A stretch of 64,000 bases of DNA, taken from positions 1-64,000 of the forward strand of contig NZ_CVPC01000004.1 of NCBI RefSeq assembly GCF_001049735.1, read 5' to 3'. The translations under genes were made by a program, and so were the position numbers. The notes below the pieces were generated by a model. It ran no database searches and was not told the origin of the DNA. It worked only from the letters and a program-made list of their open reading frames with translations. Source of the DNA: Nereida ignava (GTDB taxonomy: Bacteria; Pseudomonadota; Alphaproteobacteria; Rhodobacterales; Rhodobacteraceae). This document shows, piece after piece, positions 16,915 through 24,995 of the stretch; the stretch's first letter is position 1; each line of letters opens with the position of its first letter.

Positions 16915-19056
16915 ATGCTACCAAGCATAAGGTTGCGCGCTTGCCTCATTGCCCGCATTTTTGTTTTAGGGATAGGTATATTTATAAGCGGCCACGTCGT
17001 TGCGGCGACGTCCAATGACTATTCGACTTCAGCCATTACGGTCAGACTGATCTCGGCGCAAGATGGTGTCCCCCTAGGAGCTGAAACGCTTTCAGCAGGT
17101 CTTGACCTGACGCTTGAGGAAGGGTGGAAAACCTATTGGCGCTCGCCTGGCGAGGTTGGCATACCCCCGCAGGTCGAGTGGAGTGGCTCTCAAAATGTCG
17201 CCGATGTTGAATTGCTTTGGCCCGCGCCTGAGCGGTTCACAGCATTTGGTATAGAAAACTTTGGGTACCATGACACTGTGGTGTTCCCTCTTCGGATCAC
17301 CTTAGAGCGGGCAGGTGAACCAGTGGACCTGACAGCTAACGTGAAGCTTCTAATATGCTCCGAGGTTTGCGTGCCAGAGGTGTTCGATTTAACCCTGTCA
17401 CTTCCCTCGGGGTCGGCAATCGATACAGTCTCCGCGTCTCGCATAAGCACGTATTTGTCGCGCGTTCCCGCCGAAGGAGATCAGATCGGCGTTTCGGATG
17501 TGGTCGCTTTTGTCGACGAGAAGAAGACAACACTTACCCTTGAGATGAATGGTGAAGTTCCGTTTGGCGAACCGGATGTTTTTGCGGAACTTGGAGCTGG
17601 GACCGCATTAGGGAAACCAGATATCCGCCTTGGGGAAGGTGGACGTCGGCTTTGGGCGCAAATTCCAATCCTGACGGTTCTCGATGAGCAGTATCACGAC
17701 CCAGTATTGACCGTTACGGATGGGGTTGAGCGCGCGTTGACCGTGACCCCAGAACTCCTCTTAGCCCGCCCTGCCCCACCTTTTAAACTCGAGCAGCTGG
17801 TGCCGGGTTTGGACAAACTTGCTTGGATTGCGCTGGTCGCCTTTTTAGGGGGGCTGATTTTGAATGTGATGCCCTGTGTTCTTCCCGTTTTATCGATTAA
17901 ACTGTCTTCCGCAATAAAGGCCCAAACGAGGGGTGCGGGCGCCGTTCGCACCGGCTTTTTGTTCGCCGCGGGTGGTGTCATGAGCTTTATGTGGTTTCTG
18001 GCCGCGGTGCTTTATGCATTACAATTGTCTGGCGTGGCCGTTGGTTGGGGACTTCAGTTCCAAAACCCCTCCTTTCTCGCTTTGATGTTTATCGTCCTTG
18101 CGATTTTTTCCACTAATCTTTTTGGCCTGATTGAGTTTTCCCTTCCCTCACCACTTCAATCCCGCTTGTCAAACGTAGGGAGCGGTTCAAGGCATGGGGC
18201 GGATTTTGCAACTGGATTTTTTGGCGCGGTATTGGCGACCCCATGCTCCGCCCCGTTCCTTGGAACCGCAATCGCCTTCGCCCTCGCTGGACGCGGTGTA
18301 GATATCGCGATTGTCTTCACTGCATTGGGCGCGGGGCTTGCTCTACCCTATCTCCTTGCGGCTCTCTTTCCCGGCCTTGTGTCTGTTTTTCCCAAGCCCG
18401 GGCGCTGGATGGTTGCCGTAAAGCTGCTACTCGGCGGGCTTCTACTTGGGACAGCGCTGTGGCTCTTGTGGGTCCTGTCTGGCGTCGCTGGTCCATTGCC
18501 AACGATCGTGATCCTTGGCCTTTCACTCGCCTTGCTTGCGATCTTGATACGTCGCCCCTTCTCCCCTGCCCCACGCTATTTGGCGGTTGGGGTGCTCGTC
18601 GTTCTGCCATTGATTTCGGCGCATTTCCTAATGCGTGAAAGCTTGGGGTCCCAGCCACCGCAGAAGGGGCAGATCAATTGGGTTGCTTTCGATCGCGGAG
18701 GAATTGCTCGGCTCGTGTCGCAAGGTGAAGTGGTTTTCGTCGATGTCACGGCTGACTGGTGCCTGACCTGTAAAGCCAACAAGGCTTTAGTTCTGGAACG
18801 TGACCCCGTACTATCCACACTAAACGGGGACGCAGTTGTTGCGATGCAAGCCGATTGGACGCGACCCGACGACCGTATATCGCGATTTTTAGAAACAAAT
18901 GACCGTTATGGCATCCCATTCAATGCGGTCTATGGCCCGAACGCGCCGAACGGGATTGTTCTTTCTGAAATCCTTTCCTCCCAAGACGTATTAGAGGCTC
19001 TCAGATCTGCCGGCGCAGTTGGAACCCAGAATGTGATATTGGGGAATGGAAATTGA
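16915..19056 (+). CDS. scsB: ScsB/DsbD-family thiol:disulfide reductase
   Basis: This membrane protein carries reducing electrons from cytoplasmic thioredoxin to periplasmic thiol proteins. The 713 residues show a signal peptide, an N-terminal periplasmic domain with CSEVC, a multi-helix membrane domain with the paired Cys in MPCVLPVL and TPCSAPFLG, and a C-terminal thioredoxin domain with DWCLTCKAN. The long N-terminal domain fits ScsB, the suppressor-of-copper-sensitivity type, rather than short CcdA. I take ATG 16915 over an upstream TTG. Partners could be the DsbA-like protein at 10988 and CcmG at 22080, both in the island. Confidence 0.9.
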   Translation: MLPSIRLRACLIARIFVLGIGIFISGHVVAATSNDYSTSAITVRLISAQDGVPLGAETLSAGLDLTLEEGWKTYWRSPGEVGIPPQVEWSGSQNVADVELLWPAPERFTAFGIENFGYHDTVVFPLRITLERAGEPVDLTANVKLLICSEVCVPEVFDLTLSLPSGSAIDTVSASRISTYLSRVPAEGDQIGVSDVVAFVDEKKTTLTLEMNGEVPFGEPDVFAELGAGTALGKPDIRLGEGGRRLWAQIPILTVLDEQYHDPVLTVTDGVERALTVTPELLLARPAPPFKLEQLVPGLDKLAWIALVAFLGGLILNVMPCVLPVLSIKLSSAIKAQTRGAGAVRTGFLFAAGGVMSFMWFLAAVLYALQLSGVAVGWGLQFQNPSFLALMFIVLAIFSTNLFGLIEFSLPSPLQSRLSNVGSGSRHGADFATGFFGAVLATPCSAPFLGTAIAFALAGRGVDIAIVFTALGAGLALPYLLAALFPGLVSVFPKPGRWMVAVKLLLGGLLLGTALWLLWVLSGVAGPLPTIVILGLSLALLAILIRRPFSPAPRYLAVGVLVVLPLISAHFLMRESLGSQPPQKGQINWVAFDRGGIARLVSQGEVVFVDVTADWCLTCKANKALVLERDPVLSTLNGDAVVAMQADWTRPDDRISRFLETNDRYGIPFNAVYGPNAPNGIVLSEILSSQDVLEALRSAGAVGTQNVILGNGN

Positions 19057-19272
19057 AGCGAGAATAGTCTGAATGAATAACAAAGTTGGGGGGGAATGTG
19101 ATGATGTCAATGAATGCACCGTGGCCGAATGTCGAAGAGCTGTGACACGTGTAAAGGTCTCAATATCGCAATCACCTTCTTGTAACCACGGCTATGTTAT
19201 TGGTTTCACGGTTGATCATACGTAACCTAGTACCCAACCAAAAAAAATGACTGACTTAAGGAACGCACATTT

Positions 19273-19938
19273 ATGTTAACCCGACGCCACTTCATTTGCT
19301 CGACTGCCGCCCTATTCTCTACACCAATCGCGAGCGCCAGTTTTGCATCGCCGATATCTGATCGTTCTAAGTGGTCCAGATGGGATGCGCAGATTACGCC
19401 AAAAAACTATGACCCGGAGACAACAAATCTGTGGGGGCTGCATCCACGTTTTTTACCTAGAATTGTTGAGGCTAATCCCGGTTTGAAAGTCGGTGATATC
19501 CACGTCGATGCTGTAGCGAGGTATTTGTATCACATTCGTGAGGATGGCACTGCGATGAGATATGGTGTCGCGATTGCGCGAGGAAATCTCTATGAGCCTG
19601 GGACCTATACGATTCAACGAAAGGCTAAATGGCCGACTTGGACGCCAACTGCAGCTATGATCAAGCGAGATCCAGGTCTGTACGAGCGTCATGCGGATGG
19701 TATGAGTGGTGGGCCGACAAATCCGTTAGGCTCGCGCGCTTTGTATCTATATGTAGGTAACAGAGATACCTACCTCCGCATCCACGGAACTCCCAGCCCT
19801 CGGTCAATTGGAGGCCGAGCCAGCTCGGGCTGTGTTCGTATGGTTATGGCCCATATCAATGGCCTTTATGATCATGTCTTGAAAGGGTCGACTGCTTACC
19901 TTTATCCGCCTGATGGGACGGTATCGGCTCGAAGCTGA
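19273..19938 (+). CDS. L,D-transpeptidase (YkuD), second copy
   Basis: A 221-residue periplasmic peptidoglycan transpeptidase with a Tat-like signal (TRRHFICSTAALFS, mature from about residue 26). The catalytic block RIHGTPSPRSIGGRASSGCVRM carries His and the nucleophile Cys near residue 187, as in the ErfK/YbiS group. The fold-typical WPTWTPTAAM and GGPTNPLGSRALYL blocks are present and are shared with the first copy at 15564. It is separated from scsB by 216 nt that hold no gene. Two such enzymes in one copper island is unusual. Confidence 0.9.
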   Translation: MLTRRHFICSTAALFSTPIASASFASPISDRSKWSRWDAQITPKNYDPETTNLWGLHPRFLPRIVEANPGLKVGDIHVDAVARYLYHIREDGTAMRYGVAIARGNLYEPGTYTIQRKAKWPTWTPTAAMIKRDPGLYERHADGMSGGPTNPLGSRALYLYVGNRDTYLRIHGTPSPRSIGGRASSGCVRMVMAHINGLYDHVLKGSTAYLYPPDGTVSARS

Positions 19939-19948
19939 TCCGAATTGA

Positions 19949-20245
19949 TCAATTGGGTGCAGTCCCATCGGAATCTAGACGCTGGGTGCAAATCGGTTGT
20001 TCTTTTACCGATCTCAGTGGGAGGAAGGTTGTTTCGACTGGACCAATGTGGCGGTATTCAAGGCACCCATCGGTTGGATCAATGCGCACTGCGGTGAGGT
20101 CTTGGTTAGGCGCTACGATAGACAGAACACCTTCGGGCAGTTCCTTGATGAAGCCAGTCGACGAGATTAGCATTCCGTTTTCGTAGGTCTCACAAGACGC
20201 CAGTAGGATGAGCGCTCCTCCCAACAGAACAGATGATTTTTTCAG
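19949..20245 (-). CDS. Small predicted lipoprotein, unusual start
   Basis: The frame encodes a lipobox LILLASC followed by about 80 residues without a known domain. No ATG or GTG precedes it properly. A TTG at 20224 would leave a signal without its basic end. A CTG at 20245, with AAGGAT seven bases upstream, gives a good signal (LKKSSVLLGGALILLASC) and is my preferred start. It converges on the second L,D-transpeptidase gene. The 200 nt between this gene and ccmI show nothing recognisable. Confidence 0.45.
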   Translation of the reverse strand: MKKSSVLLGGALILLASCETYENGMLISSTGFIKELPEGVLSIVAPNQDLTAVRIDPTDGCLEYRHIGPVETTFLPLRSVKEQPICTQRLDSDGTAPN

Positions 20246-20449
20246 GGTTTTGATCCTTAATGTGCCATTCTTACAGTGCTTCGTTTTTGGCCAAAAAACC
20301 AGTGCTTTCGGAGTGAAGACCGCAAAATTTCAACAACTTGGATGTCCCAATGCGAGGCATTTTGTGTGCGATTAATTGACACTAAAGTGGGCACCATAGT
20401 CTTGGCGCGTCAGCCGCGAGAGTCACTGCCCAGTGCACTCCTGAGCGCC

Positions 20450-21610
20450 CTACTCTCGCAATGCGTATAGCGCCTGCTCAACAATTTTGTGGCGAGGGTC
20501 GCTTGCGGCAAAACCTGAAAGCAATCTTGATGCGCTTTCATAGGCGGCTATCGCATTCTTCTGCTCCCCTAAGACCGTATAGGCATTCGCCAACCGCAAC
20601 CAACCATCTAGGTCGTCGGGGCTTTCTTCGAGCCGTTCTGCCAGTCGATTTACCATGGCTCGAATGAAATCTCCGCGCTCCTCAGCACTCATCTCACTGG
20701 CCGCAGCAACGTCATCCGCCGAGGGGCCGGTACCGCCGTTCAATGCTGGTGCGTAATCCGCGAGAGAAATCGGCGCTTTTCCCGCTGTTTTGGCAATGTC
20801 GTTGGCTTGTTCTACAAATGCTTCCATCCAGGGTTTGAACCCATCAGCGGAATCTAGATGTGACACTAAGAGCGCATGAGCCTCAGCTTCCTCGCCTAAC
20901 TGTACCATGGCCATAGCCTTGTAAAAGGCGCCGGCGGGGTTTTCAGGGTTCAACTCGATCGATCTATCAATCGCAGATATAGCTTTCGGCGTAACGATGC
21001 CCTTTTCTTTGCGGATCAACGCTTCTGCCATCATGGAAAATGTTGTCGAGGTCGCGTCATCACGTTTGGATACGGTCTCGAACGCAGCTGCAGCCTGCGT
21101 GTATTCACCCATTCGGTAATAGGTCTGTCCGAGCAACATCCAACCCTCTGACGCGCCACCCTCGGGATCGGTTATCAGACGCTCATAAAGCTTCTCCGTT
21201 AATTCGGCGATCTTTCGCTGTTCGATGCGCTCATCCTGACGATCCACGAAGGCAAGACTTGCAACATTTGGAGACCCCATACTAGCGTAGTAGCCTATGG
21301 CCAAAAGGGGCACGAAAATTGCGGCGAGAAGTAGAGCGCTGCGCCCACTTGTATAATCTAGCATGGGTTCAGATGTGGCACGTCGGGCCGCGGCCAAAAT
21401 GCGTCTTTTGATTTCCTGCTGCGCGGCTGTGGCCTCTGACGCCGATATCAAACCTCGGTCCTGATCGCGTTTGACCTCCTCGAGTTGATCAACCAAGACA
21501 GCAGGTGTTGAATCTTGACGTGCGGGCAAAGAGTGGCTCATTTTGGCAAGTGGCAAAACAACAAAGCCAATCGATAATGCAATCAGTACAATCATCCATG
21601 CGAAGATCAT
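20450..21610 (-). CDS. ccmI: Cytochrome c maturation protein CcmI
   Basis: CcmI binds apocytochrome c tails and passes them to the haem ligation complex CcmFH at the periplasmic face. Residues 1-24 form a first membrane helix (IVLIALSIGFVVLPLA), a second helix lies near 95-115 (LLLAAIFVPLLAIGYYASM), and the rest is periplasmic with tetratricopeptide-type repeats (for example SEGWMLLGQTYYRMGEYTQAAAAFE). Length 386 is normal. The start overlaps the ccmH stop (ATGA), placing it last in ccmF-G-H-I. Confidence 0.92.
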   Translation of the reverse strand: MIFAWMIVLIALSIGFVVLPLAKMSHSLPARQDSTPAVLVDQLEEVKRDQDRGLISASEATAAQQEIKRRILAAARRATSEPMLDYTSGRSALLLAAIFVPLLAIGYYASMGSPNVASLAFVDRQDERIEQRKIAELTEKLYERLITDPEGGASEGWMLLGQTYYRMGEYTQAAAAFETVSKRDDATSTTFSMMAEALIRKEKGIVTPKAISAIDRSIELNPENPAGAFYKAMAMVQLGEEAEAHALLVSHLDSADGFKPWMEAFVEQANDIAKTAGKAPISLADYAPALNGGTGPSADDVAAASEMSAEERGDFIRAMVNRLAERLEESPDDLDGWLRLANAYTVLGEQKNAIAAYESASRLLSGFAASDPRHKIVEQALYALRE

Positions 21611-22080
21611 TTGTTGTCTCCTTTCTTCTGGCGTTCGATGAACTGTTTAACCTCATGTTCTTCGGTAACATTCAGTCCACGAAGTTTTGGTGTCTTCCGC
21701 CGGCCCAATAAAGTTGCCAATCCCACCCCCAAAGCGATCAAAAGCATTGCTGGGGGGGCCAACCACAATACATATGTTTTTGCGTTGTACGGAGGTTTCA
21801 GCAACACATAGTCTCCATAGCGTGCTTGAATGAAGGTCAGTGCTTCGTCGTTACTGTCTCCGGCGACAATCCGTTCGCGAACGAGCAAGCGCAGGTCACG
21901 CGCAACTCCCGCGTTTGAACTATCGATGTCCTGGTTTAGGCAAACGACGCAGCGAAGCCCCTTTGATACCTCACGTGCACGCGCCTCCAAGACTGGGTCG
22001 GATAGAATTTCGTCCGGTTCAACCGCAGCGGATGCAAACGGTAAAACTAAAGCAACAAGTAGAATAAGAAGTCTCAACAT
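21607..22080 (-). CDS. ccmH: Cytochrome c maturation protein CcmH
   Basis: CcmH (CycL) is the thiol reductant and haem lyase partner of CcmF. The 157 residues show a signal or anchor at the N-terminus, the redox motif LRCVVCLNQDI near residues 42-52, a helical domain (DLRLLVRERIVAGDSNDEAL) and a C-terminal membrane helix (LWLAPPAMLLIALGVGLATLL). Overlap by one base with ccmG and by four with ccmI shows a tight operon. Confidence 0.94.
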   Translation of the reverse strand: MLRLLILLVALVLPFASAAVEPDEILSDPVLEARAREVSKGLRCVVCLNQDIDSSNAGVARDLRLLVRERIVAGDSNDEALTFIQARYGDYVLLKPPYNAKTYVLWLAPPAMLLIALGVGLATLLGRRKTPKLRGLNVTEEHEVKQFIERQKKGDNK

Positions 22081-22643
22081 TATAAGCCTCCACTGGGCAG
22101 TGCGCCCGCTTGAAGCAAAGCTTCGCGAAACTTTCCAATGGCTCCCTCGCCCACGATCGGGCCTACATGCCGAAATAGTACGGTACCGTCTGTGTTAATT
22201 ATGAATGTTTCAGGGACCCCGGAGATTCCCCACTCAATTCCGGCCCGCCCTGAAAGGTCGGAGCCAATACGTTCATAGGGGTTACCCAGCTCCGCCAACC
22301 AACGGATCGCGTCTTCAGGCTTGTCTTTGTAATTAATCCCAAAGAGGCGGATGCCGTCTTTCTCGGCCAAACTTGTGAGAACCGCATGTTCTGCCCGACA
22401 AGGCACACACCAAGACGCAAAGACATTCATGACCACTGCAGTTTCAGTTCCGACGAGGTCAGATCGTGACAAGCCGGGGGTGTGCAGCCCGACCACCGGA
22501 TCTAGCTCAAATGCTGGCGCTGGTTGTGCGATTAGTACAGATGGGACTTCGTTTGGATCCCGATCCGGGTTTAGCCCCCAAAGAAAGAAGCCCCCAAAGA
22601 TGACTGCAATTGATAAGGGAAGCAACGCCAGTATTCGTATCAT
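22080..22643 (-). CDS. ccmG: Thioredoxin-like CcmG (DsbE)
   Basis: This membrane-tethered thioredoxin reduces disulfides in apocytochromes or CcmH before haem attachment. An N-terminal anchor (LALLPLSIAVIFGGFFLWGL) leads to a thioredoxin fold with the active site SWCVPC and the cis-Pro segment GVPETFI. Its 187 residues match the family. It overlaps ccmF by four bases and ccmH by one. ScsB in the same island is a plausible source of its electrons. Confidence 0.94.
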   Translation of the reverse strand: MIRILALLPLSIAVIFGGFFLWGLNPDRDPNEVPSVLIAQPAPAFELDPVVGLHTPGLSRSDLVGTETAVVMNVFASWCVPCRAEHAVLTSLAEKDGIRLFGINYKDKPEDAIRWLAELGNPYERIGSDLSGRAGIEWGISGVPETFIINTDGTVLFRHVGPIVGEGAIGKFREALLQAGALPSGGL

Positions 22644-24646
22644 GCCTTTTCCGCCTGCGTTGACGGCGCTGACGATGCGCTAGTGCGTTTTGGTGCGCCT
22701 ACTCTAAGTCGCCGATCTGAAAGGGATAGCGCCCCTCCAATGATTAGAAGGCTACTTCCCAACCAAATAAAATTGACCAAAGGCTCATACAGGATACGAA
22801 GAGTCCACGCGTCACTTTGCTCGGCATTCTCTGTCGCGGGCTCGCTGATTGATGCGTAGAGATCGCCTGCAAGCGTTGAGCGAATTGCGCTTTCAGTCGT
22901 CGTACTGTCCGCAATCGGATAATAGCGTCTTTCTGGACGCAACGTGTCAATGCTCTGCCCATTGCGAGAGACTGCTAACGTGCCGCGATCCGCTAAATAA
23001 TTTGGGCCCCTCACCCGCTCCACGCCTGAGAAAGTGACATCAAATCCAGCAATCTCGATCGTGGTTCCCGGAGCTACAAACACGATTTCTTCAGACTTCC
23101 AGGCACTGGATCCAATCATACCGAGCATCGCAATCGCCAGACCCGCGTGGGCCATAGTCATTCCATGAGATGCTCGTGGTAAATTGCGAGCCCGGCGCAA
23201 TGTCTCCGAAATAGGCGCCTCAAAAAGGCGAATTCGAATGCCCCATTCTCGTAGCGTCGCGAGCAAGAGCCAAGTCGCCAACATGATCGAAAAATGCGCT
23301 AAAAGCGGGCCCCCTTTCTGAATGTACCAAACAATCGGGGTCGCGATGATCGACGCCAGAGCAACGTATTTTAGGCGCTGGTACACACCGGCCAGGTCGG
23401 CGCGTTTCCAACTTAGGAATGGGCCCACCCCCATGAAAAGTACAAGGGGCAACATCATGGGAACGAAGGTTGCATTAAAGAAGGGAGCCCCGACTGAGAT
23501 TTTGTCTCCTGTGATGGCTTCAAGAAATAGTGGGTAAAGAGTGCCGAACAGAACAGTTCCTGTCGCGGTGGTGAGGATCAGATTGTTCACCAACAACCCA
23601 GCTTCGCGACTGATTGGTTTGAAAATCCCACCAGCCTCCATCATTGGCGCACGCCATGCATAAAGTGCCAACGAGCCGCCGATCGAGAGGGCGAGCAGAG
23701 CCAATATGTAAAGACCGCGCTCCGGATCTACCGCAAAAGCGTGGACCGAAGTCAATAGACCAGAGCGCACTACGAAGGTTCCCAGCAATGAGAGTGAAAA
23801 GGTTAGGATCGCAAGCAAAATTGTCCAGCTTTTGAAGGCGTCACGCTTTTCGGTTACAATCGCAGAATGAAGGAGCGCGGTACCAAGAAGCCAAGGCATG
23901 AAACTCACGTTCTCAACCGGGTCCCAGAACCACCAACCACCCCAACCGAGTTCATAATATGCCCACCAAGAGCCAAGAACGATCCCGGCCGTTAAGCAAA
24001 TCCAAGCCGCGAGTGTCCACGGGCGTACCCAACGGGCCCACGCCGCATCGACTCTGCCCTCAAGTAAGGCGGCTACGGCAAAGGAAAATACAATCGAAAA
24101 CCCAACATAGCCTAGATAGAGAAATGGTGGATGCAGAGCTAGGCCAACATCTTGCAAGAGAGGGTTTAGATCATTCCCGTCCGTGGGTGGTGGAAATACG
24201 CGCGTAAACGGATTTGATGTGAACAGCATGAATGACAAAAAGCCAACGCTTATCCATGCTTGCACAGCGAGCGTTCGGGCTTTCAAAGAGCTAGGAATAT
24301 TGGAACCAAACAAGGACACAGCGGCGCCAAACAAGGTCAGGATTAGGACCCACAACAAGAGAGATCCTTCGTGGCTACCCCATGTCCCAGCAATTTTGTA
24401 CAGCATGGGTTTGAGAGAATGAGAGTTTGAAGCAACGTTGAGAACGGTAAAGTCGCTAACGATAAAGCTGCGCATCAAGGCGCCAAAAGCGACGCCAACC
24501 AGAATAAACTGTCCGATAGAGGTCGTGCGCGCGGAGTGCATCCATAGGAGATTTCCTCGATTGGCGCCAACAAGCGGAAGTACGCTTTGGACCAAAGCCA
24601 ATGCAAAGGCGAGAGCAAGTGCAAAGTGGCCGATTTCGGGTGTCAT
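22640..24646 (-). CDS. ccmF: Haem lyase subunit CcmF
   Basis: CcmF attaches haem to apocytochrome c with CcmH. The 668-residue polytopic protein holds the WWD haem-handling motif GWGGWWFWDPVENVSFMPWL near residues 234-253 and the conserved GTWGSHEGSLLLWVL block. Length and helix pattern are normal. It begins the four-gene ccm block, 118 nt downstream of the small membrane protein gene, so it may have its own promoter. The island has no ccmABCDE, so haem export and the CcmE chaperone must come from elsewhere in the genome. Confidence 0.95.
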   Translation of the reverse strand: MTPEIGHFALALAFALALVQSVLPLVGANRGNLLWMHSARTTSIGQFILVGVAFGALMRSFIVSDFTVLNVASNSHSLKPMLYKIAGTWGSHEGSLLLWVLILTLFGAAVSLFGSNIPSSLKARTLAVQAWISVGFLSFMLFTSNPFTRVFPPPTDGNDLNPLLQDVGLALHPPFLYLGYVGFSIVFSFAVAALLEGRVDAAWARWVRPWTLAAWICLTAGIVLGSWWAYYELGWGGWWFWDPVENVSFMPWLLGTALLHSAIVTEKRDAFKSWTILLAILTFSLSLLGTFVVRSGLLTSVHAFAVDPERGLYILALLALSIGGSLALYAWRAPMMEAGGIFKPISREAGLLVNNLILTTATGTVLFGTLYPLFLEAITGDKISVGAPFFNATFVPMMLPLVLFMGVGPFLSWKRADLAGVYQRLKYVALASIIATPIVWYIQKGGPLLAHFSIMLATWLLLATLREWGIRIRLFEAPISETLRRARNLPRASHGMTMAHAGLAIAMLGMIGSSAWKSEEIVFVAPGTTIEIAGFDVTFSGVERVRGPNYLADRGTLAVSRNGQSIDTLRPERRYYPIADSTTTESAIRSTLAGDLYASISEPATENAEQSDAWTLRILYEPLVNFIWLGSSLLIIGGALSLSDRRLRVGAPKRTSASSAPSTQAEKA

Positions 24647-24688
24647 ATTGCTATCCCAATTCTAGGTGAGTTAAGTCCGATGAAGAAA

Positions 24689-24730
24689 GGCAGCGATTGC
24701 CGCTTAGCGTGTGTCAAGAACTGCGCTGCC
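24689..24730 (-). terminator. Weak hairpin before ccmF
   Basis: GGCAGCG (24689-24695) pairs with CGCTGCC (24724-24730) around a 28-base loop, and on the minus strand the stem is followed by TTTCTT. This could end the two-component operon transcript ahead of ccmF. The long loop makes it uncertain. Confidence 0.25.
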
Positions 24731-24764
24731 TAGCTCTCATTTTTACAACGGAAGTTGGAAATGC

Positions 24765-24995
24765 TTATTCCCTGCGAGGATGACGTTCTGTTTTGATTGG
24801 AGCAGCACAAAAGTGCATCGCCGCCGAAACCAATGCGATCATTGCTCCCCAGAGAAGAAGAATGGAGAACGCGCCCAATCCTCCCTTCCAGAAAATGTGA
24901 TCTGCCACTTTGACCAGATCTATGGTGTTATTCGCGTAAGCCACGTTTGCGACCAAGGCAGCAGCAAACGAAAGTGCAATGGGTTTCTGTATCAT
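24765..24995 (-). CDS. Small membrane protein after the sensor kinase
   Basis: A 76-residue protein with an N-terminal signal-like segment (ALSFAAALVANVAYA) and one further membrane helix (GAFSILLLWGAMIALVSAAMHF). Its ATG overlaps the stop of the sensor kinase gene by four bases, so it is part of the two-component operon. No family is recognised; it could be an accessory to the sensor, which is inferred only from coupling. Confidence 0.65.
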   Translation of the reverse strand: MIQKPIALSFAAALVANVAYANNTIDLVKVADHIFWKGGLGAFSILLLWGAMIALVSAAMHFCAAPIKTERHPRRE

